Shown here: positions 59,137 to 64,000 of the stretch, in pieces
How positions within the stretch are numbered: the stretch's first letter is position 1
Layout of the letters: the number at the start of each line of letters is the position of its first letter
Assembly: GCF_954871325.1 (NCBI RefSeq)
Contig: NC_088777.1
Coordinates: 41,765,366-41,829,365 of the forward strand
Direction of reading: 5' to 3'
Origin: Gordionus sp. m RMFG-2023
Taxonomy: Eukaryota; Nematomorpha; Gordioida; Chordodea; Parachordodidae
Length of the DNA stretch: 64,000 nucleotides
Made by a program: the position numbers and the translations under genes
The notes under the pieces: generated by a model
Told to the model about the DNA's origin: nothing
Seen by the model: only the letters and a program-made list of their open reading frames with translations
Database searches by the model: none

Positions 59137-62100
59137 TTATGCGTTATAATTTGAAGATGATACATCACCACCATGGCCTGTCCAATTTGTATGGATAAAC
59201 TGACCGGGTTTAGTGAGTAGTTCATAGGTGTGAGCCCCAAAAAAGTCTCTTTGCGCCTAAAAAACAAAAATAAGCAATCAACATATATGAAAGGTATCAA
59301 AAATTTGATGCTGGATATTTAAAGCTACAATTCTAAAATCAATCCAATTATTATGATCATATGTTAATCTTATTTGATTATGAAATCCTCATTTAAAAAT
59401 AGTTATATTTTATTTTAGGTAAGATTAAAAATGTATCTAACAAGATATTAACATAAAATATCAACCGATCAATGGCAAAAAATACTATAAAATAAAATAG
59501 AGATTTTAAATAAATATTTACCTGAATCAAGTTGGCGGGCAAAAATTCGCTTCTATAACCGTCGTAAAAGGCAAGAGCGGCAGAGAAACAAGGCAAAGGT
59601 ATTCCCTCAATAGCAGCTGTGGCTACTACCTTCCTCCAGGATTCCTGTGAAATATACGCAATAAATTATATATTTATGATCTAAATTATAAGCCGTAAAA
59701 TTTAAAAAATACTAATATTAAGCTGTTAATAATTTAAGGATGCCGGATATTTACTCTCATTATCATTTTAAAACTAGATATTTGTAAAATTTCTGAGGAT
59801 TTACTTGGTAAAAAATTCAAGGATTTGGGAAAAAGCAACTTTTTTTTTATATTAAAATGTTATTTTATCAAAATTTTCAACGTTCAGAGACTGATGTACT
59901 TATGAAATATTACTAATTAGATAAACATCAATTTTTTAATATGTGCAATACTAATTTTTAATATATTCCTAAGGTTAATACAAGAATTAATTTTTTTTGA
60001 GGGTGCCACTAACCATCTCTAATACAATTTAATCAGAAGATTTATATACCCAGGTCATATTTCATTTATTGAATTAGGAGATGCTGATGACACGGAGACT
60101 GAGGTATATTATAATTTTGTTTAAATGTTTTTTTATTGTATAATGTAGAATATTTTAGATTAAAATGTTTGCAGATTGATATTATCTTATTGTTTTTTCT
60201 ACTAATAATGAACTCTATATATCGATTTCAAGAAAGGTTCAATTTATGCGAAATAAGAGCAAATGTTTTTTAATTGATATGATGGGAAATGTCCAGAATT
60301 TTAATTGAAAAATAGGGTTTTGATGTCTTTAAGAGCGACACATTTTTACCGGTAATCCTAATGGAATTTTAGTAATATGAAGCATATGACTAAAAAATAT
60401 ATCTAAATATTACCTAGTAATAAATAACTATCTCATATGTGGTCATCTATAGGTTATCCTAGGCCACAAAAATTTTGCAAAAGACTAAAACCTAAACATT
60501 GATAAAATGTTATTTGGTGGTTTTCATGATTTATTTTTTATACCCTATTGCTTATTTGGTGATGCAAGAGTTTCAGGAGTTTGATAGCTATTTCATTTTA
60601 CACAAATCATTCTCCACAGAATAATGATTATGCTCTTATTTTTCAATCGTATGATTTTAAATCAAATGTCCTGGAAGAAATAACAAATGTTCACTTCAAA
60701 ATCTCTTATTGTAAGATAAATTAAATAGTCCTAAATTTTCGTCTCCAATTTTTTGGATAGCTTATCTTTGCATTATTCCCTGCTTTAAAATACTCAGACA
60801 ACGTATAGTATTTGGAGATTACATCAATAATACCATCTAACTATCAATAAAAGGGTCAGGACCGTTGGTTACATATAAATCTATTTATAAATATAATCGC
60901 ATATTAGGTTACTTGAGAAGCTTCCAAAGCCTTTAAAAAGAATTGATCAGTCATAAGATTAAACAATTTGGGATCTTTAACGAAAGCATCTTTGATGTTC
61001 TTTAAAAATTTGCTTGTTTTTTTTATATAATAAATTTTAAAGAAAAATTAAACAATTATAAGATTGTTGCAAAAGTGATTCCAAAAAATAAATTTAATGA
61101 CAAAATAAACCTATACAAATTAGAAATGTTAAAAGTATAATAAACAGAGTTTGAAATCAGAATACTAAAGGTCGGAACCTTATCAAAATCAAGAACCGTA
61201 ATTTTTTTAATCTATAACTCTGGTAAAAACAGTTATAACTACACGATTTCTCACCTTACCTTTAGCCCTTCTAAGTCACTATATGGATTGGGAAAAAAAT
61301 CACGATTATTTTTGAAAAAAATAGCGATTTCGAATAAATAATATTTTAATATGATCATTCGATTTTTTTAAAAAACATTTATTTTTTTACTTAGAGATAG
61401 TCAAAATTTGAAATAGAAAATTAGTCAATTAGGAAATTTTTTAAAAATCTAAATTTTGATAATGAATACACTTTTTATTTTTTTCTTTACCCTCCCTTAA
61501 CTTTTTTAATAATTTCGCCCTTTAATTTACCTTCTAATGATACATCCTCCTCTCCACATCATAGCTATACTCCCGTAACTGAGTTCCCATTTGTATTTAT
61601 TAGATGTTTCTTTAAACAACATGAAACCTTGCGCATAGGATATGATCTTGGAGGCGTACAAAGCCTAATATATTAAATTATTTAAAGAAATTACCCAAAT
61701 ATACGATTTTTATGTATGGATTTATTTGCAAATGTATAAAATATTAATAATTTTGCATTAATTTCTCGAGTGCGCTATTTATCAAAAATAATTTTCTTTT
61801 TGAAGACAGAATTTAAATGAAATATGTCTATATTCAACATCATTAAGGTGCAAATTTAATGGGAATTCTAAATGGGGAAACGTCTGCTATTTTTTTTTGT
61901 TAAACTTAAAAAAAAGGAATAAATATTGTAATAAAAATAATATAATTTATTTTACCTTTCATATTATTTTATTGTCATTTTAGTAAGGAAGCTTAGTTAA
62001 TACTTCTTCAAAAAAATTATCATTTGCTTTTTGGGGAACTATGGAAAATCTCTTAATTATTAACAATAATTAAAAACCTTTCTAATCCATTCAATGAACT

Positions 62101-62208
62101 CCTCCTTGTTCTGTTGACATTCGATGACCCTAGGTTTAGGAAATATTTTACTGGCCAAAACTCTTTCGTCCTTAAGGGCAGATAGACAACGAGCAAACAC
62201 TGCTTCGC
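59137..62208 (-). CDS. PGD: 6-phosphogluconate dehydrogenase, C-terminal exons (partial)
   Basis: Minus-strand exons are 62078-62208, 61531-61664, 60913-61012, 59522-59644 and 59137-59256, all with GT-AG borders and matching phases. They encode about 201 residues to a TAA at 59137. Motifs in order: [79 protein letters not shown] and HTNWTGHGG at the end, all diagnostic of animal PGD (about 483 residues whole). The enzyme oxidises 6-phosphogluconate to ribulose 5-phosphate with NADP in the cytosolic pentose phosphate pathway. The exons for the NADP-binding and catalytic half were not found up to 64000, where a decayed LINE occupies the expected intron. No damage is seen in the exons present. 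Confidence 0.95.
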
Positions 62209-62559
62209 CTATACAATGTATATAAACAATATGAAAATATCTGATACATAAATAATTCATTTAAAAAATATAACATAACCAGTGCTGTAAAGTAATGTCA
62301 ATAAAAATACAGCTTTAATCAAATTTATAGGGAAAATAACATCATTCGTTTTTCTCTCTGGAAAGTATAGATATTATTGACTATTTTTTTATGTTTAAAA
62401 AAAATCGAAAGCATAAAACATTATTATTATAATCATTACTTTTTAGTGTGTTGGAATTTTGAAAAATAAAAGATATAAAGGTTTTCAATGATAAAAAGTT
62501 AAGTGGTGCCGGTAAAATTATAGGTATGAAACTTAATTGTAATATAAAAAAAATGAGGA

Positions 62560-63450
62560 AAGTGTTGTATTAAAAAGAACGGAAATAGAAAAATTCAGAA
62601 ATTTGGAAAAAGAAATGATTAAAAAGGTGTATGAGACTATAATATTTAATAAGTTTGAAGGAAATTTAATGGGTCAAATAAGAATCAGGAAAAATGAAAT
62701 CGGCCAATATAGCTTTGTGTCTGTTACCAGGCATTGGGTTATGTATTGGATGATGCGTTGAAAGCGTCCTCATGCTTTCTATAAGTTGATTTTCTAGTTA
62801 AGATATATCCGTCTCCGAATATGGCTAAAAAGCAAAAATTTAAAATGTAGGAGTTGAAAAATGAGGAAGAGAATAGAAACATTTTTAGGATCGTTAAGAA
62901 GGCAAAAGAGATATAGGATGTAATGTGTGTGATGTGTTTAAAATATCGTAATTGATAGTAGCAAAATCAAAAAGGTTTGGAAGTCGTATATGGAAAAGTT
63001 ATTGAATGAGGAGAAAAAATTATAGAATGATGTGAAATGTGCAAGTGGAAGGGCCTGGTTATATATTTGCTAAAGTGAAATTAGCTTTAAAAAAGATAAA
63101 GAAAGATAAGGATGAGGGCTATGAGTAGTGACAGGAATGTTTGAGCTGAAGATTTGGGGATCGAGTGGCTTACCTATGTATGCAAATTGAATATTTTTGA
63201 ATGGACTTTACCTGATGACTGGTGGAAAAGCGGGATACTCCCGATATAAGAAGGAAAGGTTAATCTTCTAGACAGTCGTTCATAGAGAGCAATTAAACTT
63301 TGGAAAGAGGCAATGAAGGTCATTAAGGGTTAGAAAAAATTAGGAACCAATGAAATTGAATGACATGCAGTTCGGCTTTTCAATTGAAAAGAGCACCACA
63401 GAGGCTAATTATGAAATGAGGCAACTGCAGGAAAGATAGTAAGTGTTAAA
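62560..63450 (+). pseudogene. LINE reverse transcriptase remnant
   Basis: Plus-strand frames, broken by many stops and shifts, give in order 'WKSYMEKLLNEE', 'VKLALKKIKKDK', 'GIEWLTYVCKLNIFEWTLPD', 'DWWKSGILPI', 'RSYRAIKL' and 'LNDMQFGFSIEKSTTEA'. This is the order and wording of the RT palm/fingers of the LINE group with the LRW.GH tail seen at 51830-53865. It lies antisense in what would be a PGD intron. Confidence 0.75.
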
Positions 63451-64000
63451 TATAAAACCACCCATTTATAGTAGGTACGTGACTTTAGTACATCAAAGCT
63501 GTGTTGAGTGCTAAACGTTCTTGTTTATCTGATACGAAAAACATGTTTGTTAAAAATGGTTAGAAAATATATTATAATAATTATATTTAATCTTGTACAT
63601 TTAAAATTTTTATATTTTGTTGAAATACCTTTCTTTCTTTACAGTTATAATATATCTTTATTATCCTTTTTTTGCATAATTGGAAAAAAGGAATATCAGT
63701 ATTTGACATGCCATTTTATTTTTTGTATAACTAATAGCATAATAACACGTTTTTTTTATAAAGTAACGAGTAAGGTAACGAAAAGAAGTTATATTTTTGG
63801 GAAGGAATGGAAAAAAAACGTTGTTACGTTTTTAAAGTAACCATTACAGCATTAATATAACAAACAATATTATTCAAAAGGAAAGTAAATTAGAAGAAAT
63901 TTTATAAATATGTCTTGATCTGCTATTAAAAAAAATATGGTGGCAGAAATAATTTTTAAATATAATTTTATACTATGTAGAGCAATGATTTAACCTATAA
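63450..64000. other. No gene recognised to the window end
   Basis: A+T-rich sequence. The plus-strand frame at 63508-63840 is hydrophobic and low-complexity, with no family resemblance. Confidence 0.45.

Overview
The window is A+T-rich animal-type nuclear DNA (roughly three quarters A+T by eye). It holds three conserved eukaryotic genes in a dense mass of transposons. No bacterial, organellar or CRISPR feature was seen. The genes carry GT-AG introns, many of them only about 30-50 nt long. P-element-like, hAT, non-LTR and Gypsy remains are all present. Very short introns plus low G+C would suit a compact or parasitic metazoan such as a myxozoan, but that is an inference and the species cannot be read from the sequence.

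Host genes: (1) a complete five-exon histone H2A.Z gene (34868-35428, minus) encoding 128 residues. (2) A complete RWDD1-like gene (54022-58467, plus; six exons, 230 residues if a 30-nt intron is spliced), whose fourth intron is swollen to 2.7 kb by mobile DNA. (3) The 3' half of a 6-phosphogluconate dehydrogenase gene (59137-62208, minus; five exons, about 201 C-terminal residues), convergent with RWDD1. Its 5' exons are not in the window.

Layout: 1-6.8 kb has a dispersed repeat hit by an 8-bp-TSD element, and a LINE remnant. 6.85-11.03 kb is one foldback element made of inverted satellite arrays. 11.3-16.2 kb is a hAT fragment and two inverted copies of a THAP/P-element-like transposon. 16.4-18.4 kb is a hAT copy carrying a nested GC-rich MITE. 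19.08-23.08 kb is a nearly whole hAT with intron-containing transposase. 23.9-24.9 kb is a second copy of the dispersed repeat with two MITEs in it. 25.84-33.98 kb is an 8.1-kb foldback element with inverted ACGCGT satellite arrays, tRNA-like pol III boxes in both arms and a perfect 8-bp TSD. 36.1-37.9 kb is another copy of the 16.4-kb hAT, inverted. 38.15-42.30 kb is a broken Gypsy element with short LTRs. 43.2-47.3 kb is an unidentified decayed coding region split by a 3.1-kb hAT. 47.4-53.9 kb holds hAT scraps, MITEs and a LINE 3' end interrupted by a MITE. 62.5-63.45 kb is a decayed LINE reverse transcriptase.

The most unusual things here are the two giant foldback elements (6851-11031 and 25838-33976). 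Both have TAGTG termini and 8-bp target duplications, and in both the interior is head-to-head satellite whose unit repeats a short palindrome. They look like hAT-type non-autonomous elements that have captured or bred satellite DNA.
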